Origin: Arcobacter arenosus
GTDB taxonomy: Bacteria; Campylobacterota; Campylobacteria; Campylobacterales; Arcobacteraceae
Assembly (NCBI RefSeq): GCF_005771535.1
Contig: NZ_VANU01000002.1
Span: 469,837 to 533,836, forward strand
Reading direction: 5' to 3'
DNA length: 64,000 nucleotides
The notes under the pieces were generated by a model. That model worked only from the letters and a program-made list of their open reading frames with translations, had not been told where the DNA came from and made no database searches. Both the position numbers and the translations under genes were made by a program. Positions 26,403 through 35,950 of this stretch are shown one piece after another (positions within the stretch are counted from its first letter, which is position 1; each line of letters begins with the position of its first letter).

Positions 26403-27512
26403 ATGAAATTTAATAAAGTTCTGGATAATTGTAAAATCTATGAAGCAGGAAAGCCAATTGAGCTTGTAGTTAGAGAATATGGAGTTGATACAAAAGATAT
26501 TGTAAAGCTTGCTTCAAATGAGAATCCATATGGAACCTCACCAAAAGTAACTAAAAAAATTCAAGATATTTCAAAAAATATGTTTATGTATCCTGATGAT
26601 TCAATGTATGAATTAAAAGAAGCTCTTGCTAATAAGTTTAAAGTTACTAGTGAAAACATTGTTATTGGTGCAGGAAGTGACCAAGTAATTGATTTTTTAG
26701 TAAAAGCAAAATGTGATGAAAATTCTAAAATTTTAATGAGCAAAACTACTTTTGCTATGTATGAAATTTATGGAAGACAAGCAGGTGCTGAAATTTTAAG
26801 AACACCGGATGATCAGCACAATTTAGAGCAATTTGAAGCTATGTATAAAGAACATGGTGCAGATATGATTTTCTTATGTTTGCCAAATAATCCACTTGGT
26901 GAGTGCTTGGATACAAAAGATGTCTATGAGTTTTTAGAAAAAATTGATAGTGAGACATTAGTTGTTGTTGATGGTGCTTATCAAGAATATGCGGCATTTA
27001 AAGATTCAAAAAAGAGAATTGATCCAGCTGATTTAATAAATAAATTCCCAAATACAGTTTATTTAGGAACATTCTCAAAAGCTTATGCTTTAGGTGGAAT
27101 GAGAACTGGATATGGAATTGGTCAAGTTGATATTATAAAAACAATGTATAAATTAAGACCTCCATTTAATATTTCAACATTATCTCTTGCAGCTGCTATT
27201 GAGGCATTAAAAGATGAAGAGTTTGTAAATGAGTGCATAAAACTTAATTTTGATGAAATGAAAAGATATGAAGAGTATGCTTTAAATAAAGGTTTTTCAT
27301 ATATAGATAGTTATACAAATTTTATTACACTGAAATTTGAAGATAAATATATCTCTAAAGAAGTTGCTCAAAACTTACTTGAAAGAGGTATTATTATAAG
27401 AGATTTAACTTCTTATGGAGTTAATGCAATAAGAATTACAATTGGATCAGAAGAACAAAATACAAAAGTATTTAAAGTATTAGATGAAGTATTGGACGAA
27501 CTAAAAAAATAA
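26403..27512 (+). CDS. hisC: Histidinol-phosphate aminotransferase
   Basis: A 369-residue fold-type I PLP aminotransferase. It shows LASNENPYG near residue 40, VIGAGSDQVIDF, LPNNPLGE, VVDGAYQEYA and the PLP-Lys motif TFSKAYALGGMRTGYG (~225-240). HisC proteins also accept aromatic 2-oxo acids, and its place right after pheA suggests it may serve phenylalanine as well as histidine synthesis. Confidence 0.93.
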   Translation: MKFNKVLDNCKIYEAGKPIELVVREYGVDTKDIVKLASNENPYGTSPKVTKKIQDISKNMFMYPDDSMYELKEALANKFKVTSENIVIGAGSDQVIDFLVKAKCDENSKILMSKTTFAMYEIYGRQAGAEILRTPDDQHNLEQFEAMYKEHGADMIFLCLPNNPLGECLDTKDVYEFLEKIDSETLVVVDGAYQEYAAFKDSKKRIDPADLINKFPNTVYLGTFSKAYALGGMRTGYGIGQVDIIKTMYKLRPPFNISTLSLAAAIEALKDEEFVNECIKLNFDEMKRYEEYALNKGFSYIDSYTNFITLKFEDKYISKEVAQNLLERGIIIRDLTSYGVNAIRITIGSEEQNTKVFKVLDEVLDELKK

Positions 27513-27525
27513 AGAGCTTAGGACT

Positions 27526-29328
27526 ATGGAAATAAAAGAAAAGAGCCTTGACGAATTAGAAGTAATTTGTCAAGATATCAGAGATAGGATTATAGATGTT
27601 GTATCAAGAAAAGGTGGACACTTTTCTTCTACACTTGGTGCAGTTGAGTTAACTGTCGCAATGCATAAAGTTTTTGATGTAAAAAAAGATCCTTTTATCT
27701 ATGATGTATCTCACCAATGTTATCCTCATAAATTAATAAATGATAGATGGGATGAATTTGAAACAATTAGACAATTTGATGGTTTAAGTGGTTTTACAAA
27801 GCCTAAAGAATCAAATGCTGACTATTTTGTAGCAGGGCATAGTTCAACTTCTATTTCCTTAGCAGTGGGTGCTGCAAAAGCTATAAAACTAAAGGGTGAA
27901 AATAGAATTCCTGTTGTTATGATAGGTGATGGTTCTATGACAGCAGGAATGGTATATGAAGCTTTAAATGAACTTGGGGACAAGAAATATCCAACTGTAA
28001 TTATTTTAAATGATAATGAGATGTCAATAGCAAAACCTATTGGTGCAATTTCTAAATATTTATCAAAAATTTTAGCAGGAAAGTATTATCAAAGTTTCAA
28101 AGATAAAGTAGACAGATTTATTAAAAATAATATGCCAGAAGGGACTACTTATATAGCTAAAAGAATGGAAGAAGCTATGAAGCTTATTACTCCTGGAATA
28201 CTATTTGAGGAGATGGGAGTTGATTATATCGGTCCTATTGATGGACATAATCTAGAAGAGATTATTGAAACCCTTGAAATTGCACGAGATATGAAAAAAC
28301 CTGTTATTGTTCATGCTAGAACAGTTAAGGGAAAAGGTTATTCTCCTGCTGAAGGTCAACATGAATGTTGGCATGGGGTAGGGCCTTTTAATATTGATGA
28401 TGGAAAATTTGTTAAGAAAAATGCCGCTAAATCTGCAACTGCAGTTTTTGCTGATGCCCTTTTAGATTTGGCAAAAAAACATGAGAATGTGGTTGGTGTA
28501 ACTGCGGCAATGCCTAGTGGAACAGGAATTGATAAGCTAATGAAAGAGTTCCCAACTAGATTTTGGGATGTTGCTATTGCTGAACAACATGCAGTAACTT
28601 CAATGGCTGCAATGGCAAAAGAGGGATTTAAACCATTTATTACAATCTATTCTACTTTTTTACAAAGGGGCTTTGATCAAATTATTCATGATGTATGTTT
28701 AATGAATCTTCCTGTTGTATTTGCTATAGATAGAGCAGGGATTGTAGGAAATGATGGAGAAACACATCAAGGAGCTTTTGATATATCATATTTAAGATTT
28801 ATTCCAAATATGATTCTTTGTGCTCCAAGAGATAATGAAACATTAAAATATGCGTTAGATTTTGCATATGAAGCACAAGGTCCTTGTGCTGTTAGATATC
28901 CTAGAGGTGCTTTTGGTGAATTAGAATTTAAATCAACACCTTTTACATTAGGACGAGCAGAACTTTTAAAAGAAGGAAGTTCTGATAAACTTTTTATTGC
29001 TTATGGTGCTGGTGTTACTAGAGCCTGTGAAACTGAAAAACTTCATGAAGAAGATATAGCAATTTTAGATTTAAGATTTGTAAAACCTTTAGATGAAGAA
29101 ACTTTAAGAGAATTATCAAAGAAATATTCAAAATGGTATGTGTTTAGTGACTCACAAAAACAAGGTGGAGTAGGAAGTGCTATTTTAGAATTTTTAAATA
29201 AAGAAAAACTTTTTGTTGATGTTACATCATTTGAATATGAAGATGATTTTATTCCCCATGGAGATACAAAAAAGGTTGAAGAGAGTTTATTTTTAAACCC
29301 TTCTCAATTAGTAGAAAAAATTAACTAG
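27526..29328 (+). CDS. dxs: 1-deoxy-D-xylulose-5-phosphate synthase
   Basis: A 600-residue thiamine-diphosphate enzyme that condenses pyruvate and glyceraldehyde 3-phosphate in the MEP isoprenoid pathway. It has GHFSSTLGAVELTVAMH, the AGHSSTSIS loop, the ThDP site GDGSMTAGMVYEALN, the transketolase pyrimidine domain with IAEQHAVTSMA and HQGAFDISYLR, and the C-terminal transketolase domain. Slightly shorter than the ~620-residue E. coli protein. Last gene of the lysA operon; its stop lies in a palindromic terminator. Confidence 0.94.
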   Translation: MEIKEKSLDELEVICQDIRDRIIDVVSRKGGHFSSTLGAVELTVAMHKVFDVKKDPFIYDVSHQCYPHKLINDRWDEFETIRQFDGLSGFTKPKESNADYFVAGHSSTSISLAVGAAKAIKLKGENRIPVVMIGDGSMTAGMVYEALNELGDKKYPTVIILNDNEMSIAKPIGAISKYLSKILAGKYYQSFKDKVDRFIKNNMPEGTTYIAKRMEEAMKLITPGILFEEMGVDYIGPIDGHNLEEIIETLEIARDMKKPVIVHARTVKGKGYSPAEGQHECWHGVGPFNIDDGKFVKKNAAKSATAVFADALLDLAKKHENVVGVTAAMPSGTGIDKLMKEFPTRFWDVAIAEQHAVTSMAAMAKEGFKPFITIYSTFLQRGFDQIIHDVCLMNLPVVFAIDRAGIVGNDGETHQGAFDISYLRFIPNMILCAPRDNETLKYALDFAYEAQGPCAVRYPRGAFGELEFKSTPFTLGRAELLKEGSSDKLFIAYGAGVTRACETEKLHEEDIAILDLRFVKPLDEETLRELSKKYSKWYVFSDSQKQGGVGSAILEFLNKEKLFVDVTSFEYEDDFIPHGDTKKVEESLFLNPSQLVEKIN

Positions 29329-29346
29329 TATTTATTTACTAGTTAA
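29321..29346. terminator. Palindromic hairpin at the convergent ends of dxs and the Tad operon
   Basis: Perfect 10-bp stem TTAACTAGTA / TACTAGTTAA with a 6-base loop. The dxs stop codon and the secretin stop codon both lie within it. It lacks long T runs, so it may act as a 3'-end stabiliser for both transcripts. Confidence 0.55.
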
Positions 29347-30911
29347 TTTCTATAAAGTATTTCATTTACCCTTTTTCTATGCTTTTCTTCATCTGTTAGT
29401 TCAACTTTTTCTTCTTTTGTTTCTACTTTTTTAGTCGTTTCTGTAATCTCTTTTTCTTTTTTCTCATTATCATACTTTTCATCAGCCCATGAGACGCTAT
29501 CTTTATATTTTGATGTATCTAATATTCTTTTTTTAGTTTTTAAAAAACTCTCAAATTGGTTATTTTCTGCAGGATCAATAATTTCAGGGGTTAAGAAAAA
29601 TACAACTTCACTTTTACCTTCTTTAAATGAGTCACTTGAAAATAATTTACCAAGAACTGGAATATCTCCTAATAGAGGTATCTTACTTGAGTCAAAACTA
29701 TTACTATTTGTAATTTGTCCGCCTAAAATAATAGTTGAACCATCTTTTGTAAGAATATTTGTTTTTACTTCATTTTTATTAAAACTTGGGATATCATTAA
29801 CTGCATTTGTCCAGTCAAGAGTGGTATTACTTGTAGTAATTTCTAAATCAATATAGTTATTTCTCATCACATTTTTTGCTTTTATCTTTAGCTTAATACC
29901 ATATTCAATCTCTTCATATCCAGAGTTAGTTGTAGTTGTTGTAGTTGTACTAACAGGAAGTCTAATACTACCACCTGCTAAAAATTCAGCTGCACCATCA
30001 TCTGTTTCACTTAAGTTTTCTAATGTTAATAATGTAGATTCATTTAAAACGTTTGCAACTCCTTCTGATGATAAATAATTTAATACTAAAGATGTATTAA
30101 AGTATTTACCTAAATAATTTGCTGCACCAGTTAAACCACCAGTTAAACTAACTGCTTCAGCTATATATGTTTGCAAAGCTGTATCAAGTAAATCATTATA
30201 TTGATCTCTTACTCCTGCATCAGGAACAGACCCTAGAGGGAAATTTCGAGTATATTCTCTATCATTTACTTCATCATATACTGTATAGGTTTGATAATTA
30301 TTACTTGACAATGACCACCCATTTTTTAAATCAATTCCATCATCATTATTTATTTCAACAACATAAAGTTTAATTCTAATCATTTTAGATGGAGTAGAAG
30401 TTTCAATCATGTCAACAAGTTTTTCTTCAAGACTTATGCCAGATTTTTTAAATATATCTAAGACCTTATCTTTTTCTCTGTAATCTTTTACATATCCTTT
30501 TAATATAATTGTATCATTTGCTTGTTCTATTATAAGTTCAGGATATGTGGTTTTAACAATAGAGATTATAGTGTCTAAATTTTGCATAATACTAAAATTT
30601 ACTTGTATAGTTCGTCCACTTTCTAGTTCAACAATTGCACTTTCATTACTTATATTTTTCCCTAAAACTTTTAACATTTTCAATGGAGAATGATCAGTGT
30701 CTATAAATTCTGCTCTAATATTTTCACTATTAGTTAATTGTATACCTTTAATTCTTTCATCAAAAATTAAAGTCCGGTAGTTATTTAATGGTAAATATAT
30801 AGTTTTATTTTCAAAATCTTTTTGATATATTTTTTTATCATCTATATCATAGGCATTAAGTGATATTAAAGTTATCATTAAAAGTATGATATATTTAAAA
30901 ATATTGGTCAT
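29343..30911 (-). CDS. Tad secretin (RcpA/CpaC)
   Basis: A 522-residue secretin that should form the outer-membrane channel for the Flp/Tad pilus. It has a signal peptide (to ~residue 19), a pilus-and-secretin N-domain, a BON/N1-like stretch (IIEQANDTIILKGYVKDYREKDKV) and the secretin core with the SFNKNEVKTNILTKDGSTIILGG and PLLGDIPVLGKLFSSD signatures. A C-terminal ~80-residue tail is rich in Lys/Glu and is extra to the core. Last gene of the Tad operon in transcription order. Confidence 0.9.
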   Translation of the reverse strand: MTNIFKYIILLMITLISLNAYDIDDKKIYQKDFENKTIYLPLNNYRTLIFDERIKGIQLTNSENIRAEFIDTDHSPLKMLKVLGKNISNESAIVELESGRTIQVNFSIMQNLDTIISIVKTTYPELIIEQANDTIILKGYVKDYREKDKVLDIFKKSGISLEEKLVDMIETSTPSKMIRIKLYVVEINNDDGIDLKNGWSLSSNNYQTYTVYDEVNDREYTRNFPLGSVPDAGVRDQYNDLLDTALQTYIAEAVSLTGGLTGAANYLGKYFNTSLVLNYLSSEGVANVLNESTLLTLENLSETDDGAAEFLAGGSIRLPVSTTTTTTTNSGYEEIEYGIKLKIKAKNVMRNNYIDLEITTSNTTLDWTNAVNDIPSFNKNEVKTNILTKDGSTIILGGQITNSNSFDSSKIPLLGDIPVLGKLFSSDSFKEGKSEVVFFLTPEIIDPAENNQFESFLKTKKRILDTSKYKDSVSWADEKYDNEKKEKEITETTKKVETKEEKVELTDEEKHRKRVNEILYRN

Positions 30912-30921
30912 TTTTTCTCTC

Positions 30922-31353
30922 CTAATTATTTATAGTAACTGATAAATCACATGTTATTGTGTCTCCAGTTCCATCTTGATTAAAAACTACTCTTTTACTG
31001 AATAGTTGTCCATTGTAAAAATATAAATTATTATTTGTAGCTGTCACATTGAAAATAACCTTATATTCATTATCATTATTTGTATTACATATTGTAGATG
31101 TATCTGCATTTATATTACTAAAGTTTCTTGATTTAATATCATTCATTCTGTCAGACAAATCATCTCCAATACCATTTACTGCAACATAGTTTGAACCAAA
31201 ATCAGCTATTGCATCCATCGTATCTTTCGCTCTAATTATTACAGTATAGTTTATAACAAAGAAAAAAATTGAGGCAAACATTGCAAAAAGTACTATCCAA
31301 ACGAGTATATTTTCGATAGCAGCTTTTTTCATGTTAGTCGTTTTATTTTCCAT
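30922..31353 (-). CDS. TadE-like minor pseudopilin
   Basis: A 143-residue protein with a short basic leader (MKKAAIE from residue 8), one N-terminal membrane helix (ILVWIVLFAMFASIFFFVINY) and a small periplasmic domain with two Cys pairs candidates. The leader resembles that of the big adhesin-like protein at 37546-39972 (MKKAVIEQ). If the prepilin peptidase cuts after KKA, the acidic residue falls at +3 in both. TadE/TadF pseudopilins are expected at this place between CpaB and the secretin. Confidence 0.68.
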   Translation of the reverse strand: MENKTTNMKKAAIENILVWIVLFAMFASIFFFVINYTVIIRAKDTMDAIADFGSNYVAVNGIGDDLSDRMNDIKSRNFSNINADTSTICNTNNDNEYKVIFNVTATNNNLYFYNGQLFSKRVVFNQDGTGDTITCDLSVTINN

Positions 31354-31362
31354 ATAATCTTC

Positions 31363-32553
31363 TTATTTTAATTTTATATATTCGTCATAAGATGTAATAA
31401 CTACATCTTCGCTATTTATATAACTATCATCACAAATTAAATACCATGAAGGATTAATTTTAGATACACTTTTATATGCAACAACATAGTTCTTGTATAA
31501 AGTTTTGTGTGTCTTAGCTTTATGTGAAGGTTTTTTCTTTAGTTTTGTACTATTTGAAACTACCATCAACAGTTTATCTTTTTTAGAACATTCTTGTGCA
31601 TAATTTGAAATAATTTTAGCTTTTTTTGTTTCTTGCAATTCTTTATTATTTGCATAAGAAATTGTTGCAGTTTTTGTTGATACTTCATTTTTAGGTTGAT
31701 ACCATTTAACTGGATAATATTTCTTTTTAGGAATATATTTCTTTTTAGCTTTTTTAGCTACAACAATCTCTTTTATTTTCTTTTCTTCATTTTTCTTTTC
31801 AGCATCTTTATCTGATTCTTCTTCAAGTTTTGATTTTACCATCCAAAGTTGTTTACCATTTATATTTTTACCTTTATAATAATGTTCAATTAAAGAGATT
31901 AAGGTGTCTTGTTTGATATCTAATATTATTTCGTCCGCTTTTATGTCAACTATTTCTTCAACTTGCTGTTTTTTCTCGATTTTTTTAATTTTTTTCTTAA
32001 TTATACTTTTGTCAGAGGGATATCCATCTCTCATAAAACCAACTACTCTAATATTTTTTGCAATATATTGTACTTGAAAATCATTATTTTCTCTATTTAA
32101 ACTTGAAGGGTATACAGTAATAATTTTTATTATATCATCTGGTTGTAATGAGTAGTTTGGATTTTGAAAAAGATCTAAAGACATATTGTAACTATTATAT
32201 TTATAGTTAAAATCTTTATTGACTTTTTTCTTCTCAATTTTTTCAGTTAACTTTTCTTTTAAAAATGCTTCATTTTTGTATATTGGTTCTTTTGCAAATT
32301 TTCCTATAATCTCTTTTTCAAGTAGGGGTTTTGTTAAAAGAAATTGTCTTGCTATTGTTGTTTGTACGATATGTTTTTTTTCTATTAACGTATCCTTTGG
32401 AATATTTTCTTTTGCAACATATATAACAACTAACTGATTATTTTTTTTGATAGTTTCTTGACTTTGATTATAAAAATATACTGAGATTGCTATTGCAGAT
32501 AATAGCATTGAAAGTAATATTAATATAATCGCTAACTGTTTGTCAAATTTCAT
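31363..32553 (-). CDS. CpaB/RcpC-like pilus assembly protein with C-terminal SH3-like domain
   Basis: A 396-residue periplasmic, membrane-anchored protein (helix at ~8-28). Residues ~45-110 form the SAF domain (YVAKENIPKDTLIEKKHIV) and are followed by the RcpC/CpaB beta region (NPNYSLQPDDIIKIITV). After a long Lys-rich linker, residues ~330-390 look like an SH3b domain (STKLKKKPSHKAK...SWYLICDDSYINSEDV). CpaB proteins interact with the secretin and peptidoglycan; an added SH3b could strengthen wall binding. The fusion and length (family usually ~260-300) are unusual. Confidence 0.8.
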   Translation of the reverse strand: MKFDKQLAIILILLSMLLSAIAISVYFYNQSQETIKKNNQLVVIYVAKENIPKDTLIEKKHIVQTTIARQFLLTKPLLEKEIIGKFAKEPIYKNEAFLKEKLTEKIEKKKVNKDFNYKYNSYNMSLDLFQNPNYSLQPDDIIKIITVYPSSLNRENNDFQVQYIAKNIRVVGFMRDGYPSDKSIIKKKIKKIEKKQQVEEIVDIKADEIILDIKQDTLISLIEHYYKGKNINGKQLWMVKSKLEEESDKDAEKKNEEKKIKEIVVAKKAKKKYIPKKKYYPVKWYQPKNEVSTKTATISYANNKELQETKKAKIISNYAQECSKKDKLLMVVSNSTKLKKKPSHKAKTHKTLYKNYVVAYKSVSKINPSWYLICDDSYINSEDVVITSYDEYIKLK

Positions 32554-32562
32554 TTTTTCCCT

Positions 32563-33405
32563 TTACATACCGAATTCTAATTTTCCTGCCATCATAGGGA
32601 ATATTATAAACGCTCCCAATGAAGGTAATACAAAAATAAAAATAATAACCATTAAATACATATTTAATGTATTAACTTTACCCTTTATTTTATAAAACTT
32701 TTCTTGTCTCATCTCATCAGATTGTGTAGAAAAAATATTTTTTACACCAATCCCTGCTTCTTCACTTAAAATTAAAAAGTCAACTATTTTTGCTACATCT
32801 TCAGAATCAACTCTTTTTTTTAGATTTTCATAAGCTTTTTTAGTGGAATAATTTGTCATTTCATATTCAAGAATTGCTATTTCCTTTAGTAATTCTTCAT
32901 CTAATATTCCATTTGCTCTTGTTGAAACAGTAAAAAAGGCATTTTTTAGTCCTCCTCCAGATTCTAATATTACATTAATTAAATCTAAAAAAACACCCAA
33001 GTCATTATTGATTTTCTCAATTCTTTCAGATTTTGCAATATATAGATACAAAGGACCCCCAAATATTACAAGTAAAACACCAACTAAAATTCCTATCATT
33101 CCTATATTTATATTAAAAAGTATTGGAGCTGCAATACCAATTATTAAGCCAATGAGTGAAAATACTAGTTTTCCTTCATTGTATTCCTTTTTTGTTAATC
33201 CTGCTTGTATTAATTTAAAAAATAAATCCTTCTCTTGAACTTCTGATGAATCTTCTTTTATAGTTTTTTGTTGGTCAACTATTGCTAAAGTATCAAGTTT
33301 TGATAGTTTTACAATTTGTTTTTTTTGACTTTTATTATCATAAAAATACCAAACTAATAAAAAAATAATAATAATTAAAATAGGTGAAAAGTATATTAAA
33401 CTCAT
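32563..33405 (-). CDS. tadC: Tad inner-membrane platform protein TadC
   Basis: A 280-residue T2SSF-family protein with an N-terminal membrane helix, a paired helix region around residues 80-125, the cytosolic F domain (DLINVILESGGGLKNAFFTV...EMTNYSTKKAYENLKKRV) and a C-terminal helix. With TadB it forms the platform that the TadA ATPase drives. It overlaps tadB by one base. Confidence 0.88.
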   Translation of the reverse strand: MSLIYFSPILIIIIFLLVWYFYDNKSQKKQIVKLSKLDTLAIVDQQKTIKEDSSEVQEKDLFFKLIQAGLTKKEYNEGKLVFSLIGLIIGIAAPILFNINIGMIGILVGVLLVIFGGPLYLYIAKSERIEKINNDLGVFLDLINVILESGGGLKNAFFTVSTRANGILDEELLKEIAILEYEMTNYSTKKAYENLKKRVDSEDVAKIVDFLILSEEAGIGVKNIFSTQSDEMRQEKFYKIKGKVNTLNMYLMVIIFIFVLPSLGAFIIFPMMAGKLEFGM

Positions 33406-34334
33406 TATTTTACCTTTGTTAATAAATTATTTACAAAAAGGCCAAATCCAACCCAAACTGCTATAAAAAATATTTGAATTTGACCTTCTGTAGTACCAAA
33501 AAAATGTTCGTCGAGTACTCCATCCATAGTTTGATCAAGCATTTCATAAATAAAAATAACTATCCCAATAATCATATAACTACCAACTTTTATCTCTTTT
33601 GTAGAAGCAGTAATCTCTTGTTTAATCTCGCCTTGGTCATGTAGTGTTTTTCTTAATTTTTCTAAAGTATTTGAAAATTTACCACCTGATTGTCTACCAA
33701 TTGATATTGTTAAGTAAAAAATTCTTAATTCTTTTGATTCAACCATCTTGAACATTTTTTCAAAAGATTTTTCTTCTCCTATAATATCTTTTTCTACTAA
33801 ATAAATATTAAATACTTCTTTTGTAAATTTTGACTTTGTAGTTGCAACAGATTTTCTTAAGGCCTGTTCAAATCCTACACCACTTTTCATCATACTTGTT
33901 ACTTTATCAATTATAACTTTAAGTCCAAAGTTGAATTCTTCAAGTCTAAAATCTATAATTTTCTTTAAAATTAGTAATGGGAAAAAACTGAATAATATGA
34001 AACTTATAACAAACACAACAGGATTTGTAATAGCAAAGTTTACAAATGTTGCAGCTAAAAAACCAAAAGCTATAGATATAATTATAAAAACAGTTTCTGA
34101 AAATGAAGAAGGATAACCTGCATAAGCTAGTTTCCTTCCTAACCAATTTCTTTCTTTTTTTGAAAAGGCATTTCTTTTCTTTGAATCTTCTAAAATCTCA
34201 TTATTGTCTTTTTTTAGTTTATTAATTATTTTATTTTTTTTATTATAATTTAATGAAAAATTGTAAATTAAAATTATTAATGATATTAATAAAATAGGGA
34301 TAATTATAATTGGTATTAAGATATTTAAACCCAC
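33405..34334 (-). CDS. tadB: Tad inner-membrane platform protein TadB
   Basis: A 309-residue T2SSF-family protein, parallel to TadC: N-terminal helix at ~5-30, helix pair at ~80-130, F domain (VTSMMKSGVGFEQALRKSVATTKS, FYLTISIGRQSGGKFSNTLEKL) and C-terminal helices. The order tadA-tadB-tadC with 0-1 base spacing is the classical one. Confidence 0.9.
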   Translation of the reverse strand: MGLNILIPIIIIPILLISLIILIYNFSLNYNKKNKIINKLKKDNNEILEDSKKRNAFSKKERNWLGRKLAYAGYPSSFSETVFIIISIAFGFLAATFVNFAITNPVVFVISFILFSFFPLLILKKIIDFRLEEFNFGLKVIIDKVTSMMKSGVGFEQALRKSVATTKSKFTKEVFNIYLVEKDIIGEEKSFEKMFKMVESKELRIFYLTISIGRQSGGKFSNTLEKLRKTLHDQGEIKQEITASTKEIKVGSYMIIGIVIFIYEMLDQTMDGVLDEHFFGTTEGQIQIFFIAVWVGFGLFVNNLLTKVK

Positions 34335-35948
34335 TTATATTTCCCTTTGGATTTTTTGGAAATGTGGCCATTTATGAAATATTTGAGGGTCTTGGTAAAG
34401 AAAAATATCAATAAATTCATCTTTCCATCCACACATTTTATCTGGTAAATCTTTTTCTAATTCATCAATTAGCATCGATTTTGGCATTTCATATTCTTTG
34501 TTAAAAATTGTTGTGTCAATATCTACCCCAAACATATTCATTTGAGTAATTGTTCTTGATGGTGTTGATACAACTTCAAATTTACCTTTTGTTTTTGTCA
34601 TATCACTTGTATCTCTTTTAAATTCAAAGATATTATTTAATGAAATAACTGAATTATCTTCAATTCTTCTTTCTACTTCAGAGATTGTAATAACTTTTCT
34701 TGTACCATCAGGGAACCTTACAAGTTGTAAAATTATATCAACTGCTGAAACAATTTGAGCTCTAATAAAGTTTATATTTGCACTAGGTCTTGCTTCTAAA
34801 TACATATTTTCAATTCTTACTAAGGCTTCTTTTGTATTATCGGCGTGAACTGTTGTCATAGATCCTGGGTGTCCTGTGTTCATTGCATTAAGCATAACAA
34901 CAATCTCAGCCCCTCTACACTCTCCAACGATGATTCTTCTTGGAGAAGATCTTAATGCAGAACGAAGTAAAAAATCTAAGGGTATTGCACCTTTACCCTC
35001 TTCATTCGCCATTCTAGCTTCATATTGTCTAATTGAGTGACATGGCATTTGAGGTTTCATCTCTTTAGTATCCTCAATTACCATTAATTGTTCATTTTCA
35101 TCAATAAATCTAGTCATTGCATTAAGAAAGGTTGTTTTACCACTTGAAGTACCACCTGAAACAATGATATTACATTTTCCTTTAGCTACTTTTAGTAAAA
35201 AGTATGCCATCTTATAATCCATTTGTCCTGAATCAATTAAAAATTCTAAAAGTAGTGGAAGATCATTAAATTTTCTTATTGTTACACAACTTCCATCATT
35301 TGCAGCAATTGGAGGAATTTGTACTTCAACCCTAGAACCATCTTTTAATTTACTTGACATAATAGGATGGGCTTCATCAATTTTTCTATTGTTTTCAGCA
35401 AGCATTTTATCAATTACTTTTCTTAGTTCATCTTCACTTCTAAAGGTAAATGGTGTTTGAACAGTTTTACCTTTATAAATAATATCAATATAGTCTTTTG
35501 TATTTACAATAACATCATTTAATCCATCTTTTGCAATATTAAATAATGCAGTTATAGGACCATATCCAATTACATTATTTATAATAAACTCTTTAATCTC
35601 TTCTAAAGTATTTTTAGAAAGTTTTGATGTTTGTTTGAATGATAAAATAAATTCTGGTAAAACTTCTTCAAGTGAATCTCTCGTTAATTTTTTATCAGAT
35701 TTTAGATTAATCATGAAATTGTCATTTATTTCATAGGCTAATTCTAACAGTTTTGAATCTAGGTATAGTTTTGGGAATATTAAACCTGTTTCTTTTGTTT
35801 TCTTTTTTACTTTTTCAATTTTTTCTTTTGTTAAAATTTCTTCATAAGCTTTTTTATCATTTTCTTCTTCAACATCATAAGAAAAAGATTGCTTTTTTAT
35901 CTCTTTTTTTTGTTCTTCATCTGCAATAAGTAATCTTAGGTTTCTCAA
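34335..35948 (-). CDS. tadA: Tad pilus ATPase TadA (CpaF)
   Basis: A 537-residue secretion ATPase of the CpaF/TadA type. It shows Walker A GGTSSGKTTFLNA (~260-272), an Asp box (VIEDTKEM), RSSPRRIIVGECRGAE (Walker B with Glu), and the TTVHADN His box. A ~90-residue N-terminal extension with charged residues precedes the core, and ~90 residues follow it. A single bifunctional ATPase should power both extension and retraction of Tad pili. Confidence 0.94.
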   Translation of the reverse strand: MRNLRLLIADEEQKKEIKKQSFSYDVEEENDKKAYEEILTKEKIEKVKKKTKETGLIFPKLYLDSKLLELAYEINDNFMINLKSDKKLTRDSLEEVLPEFILSFKQTSKLSKNTLEEIKEFIINNVIGYGPITALFNIAKDGLNDVIVNTKDYIDIIYKGKTVQTPFTFRSEDELRKVIDKMLAENNRKIDEAHPIMSSKLKDGSRVEVQIPPIAANDGSCVTIRKFNDLPLLLEFLIDSGQMDYKMAYFLLKVAKGKCNIIVSGGTSSGKTTFLNAMTRFIDENEQLMVIEDTKEMKPQMPCHSIRQYEARMANEEGKGAIPLDFLLRSALRSSPRRIIVGECRGAEIVVMLNAMNTGHPGSMTTVHADNTKEALVRIENMYLEARPSANINFIRAQIVSAVDIILQLVRFPDGTRKVITISEVERRIEDNSVISLNNIFEFKRDTSDMTKTKGKFEVVSTPSRTITQMNMFGVDIDTTIFNKEYEMPKSMLIDELEKDLPDKMCGWKDEFIDIFLYQDPQIFHKWPHFQKIQREI

Positions 35949-35950
35949 TT

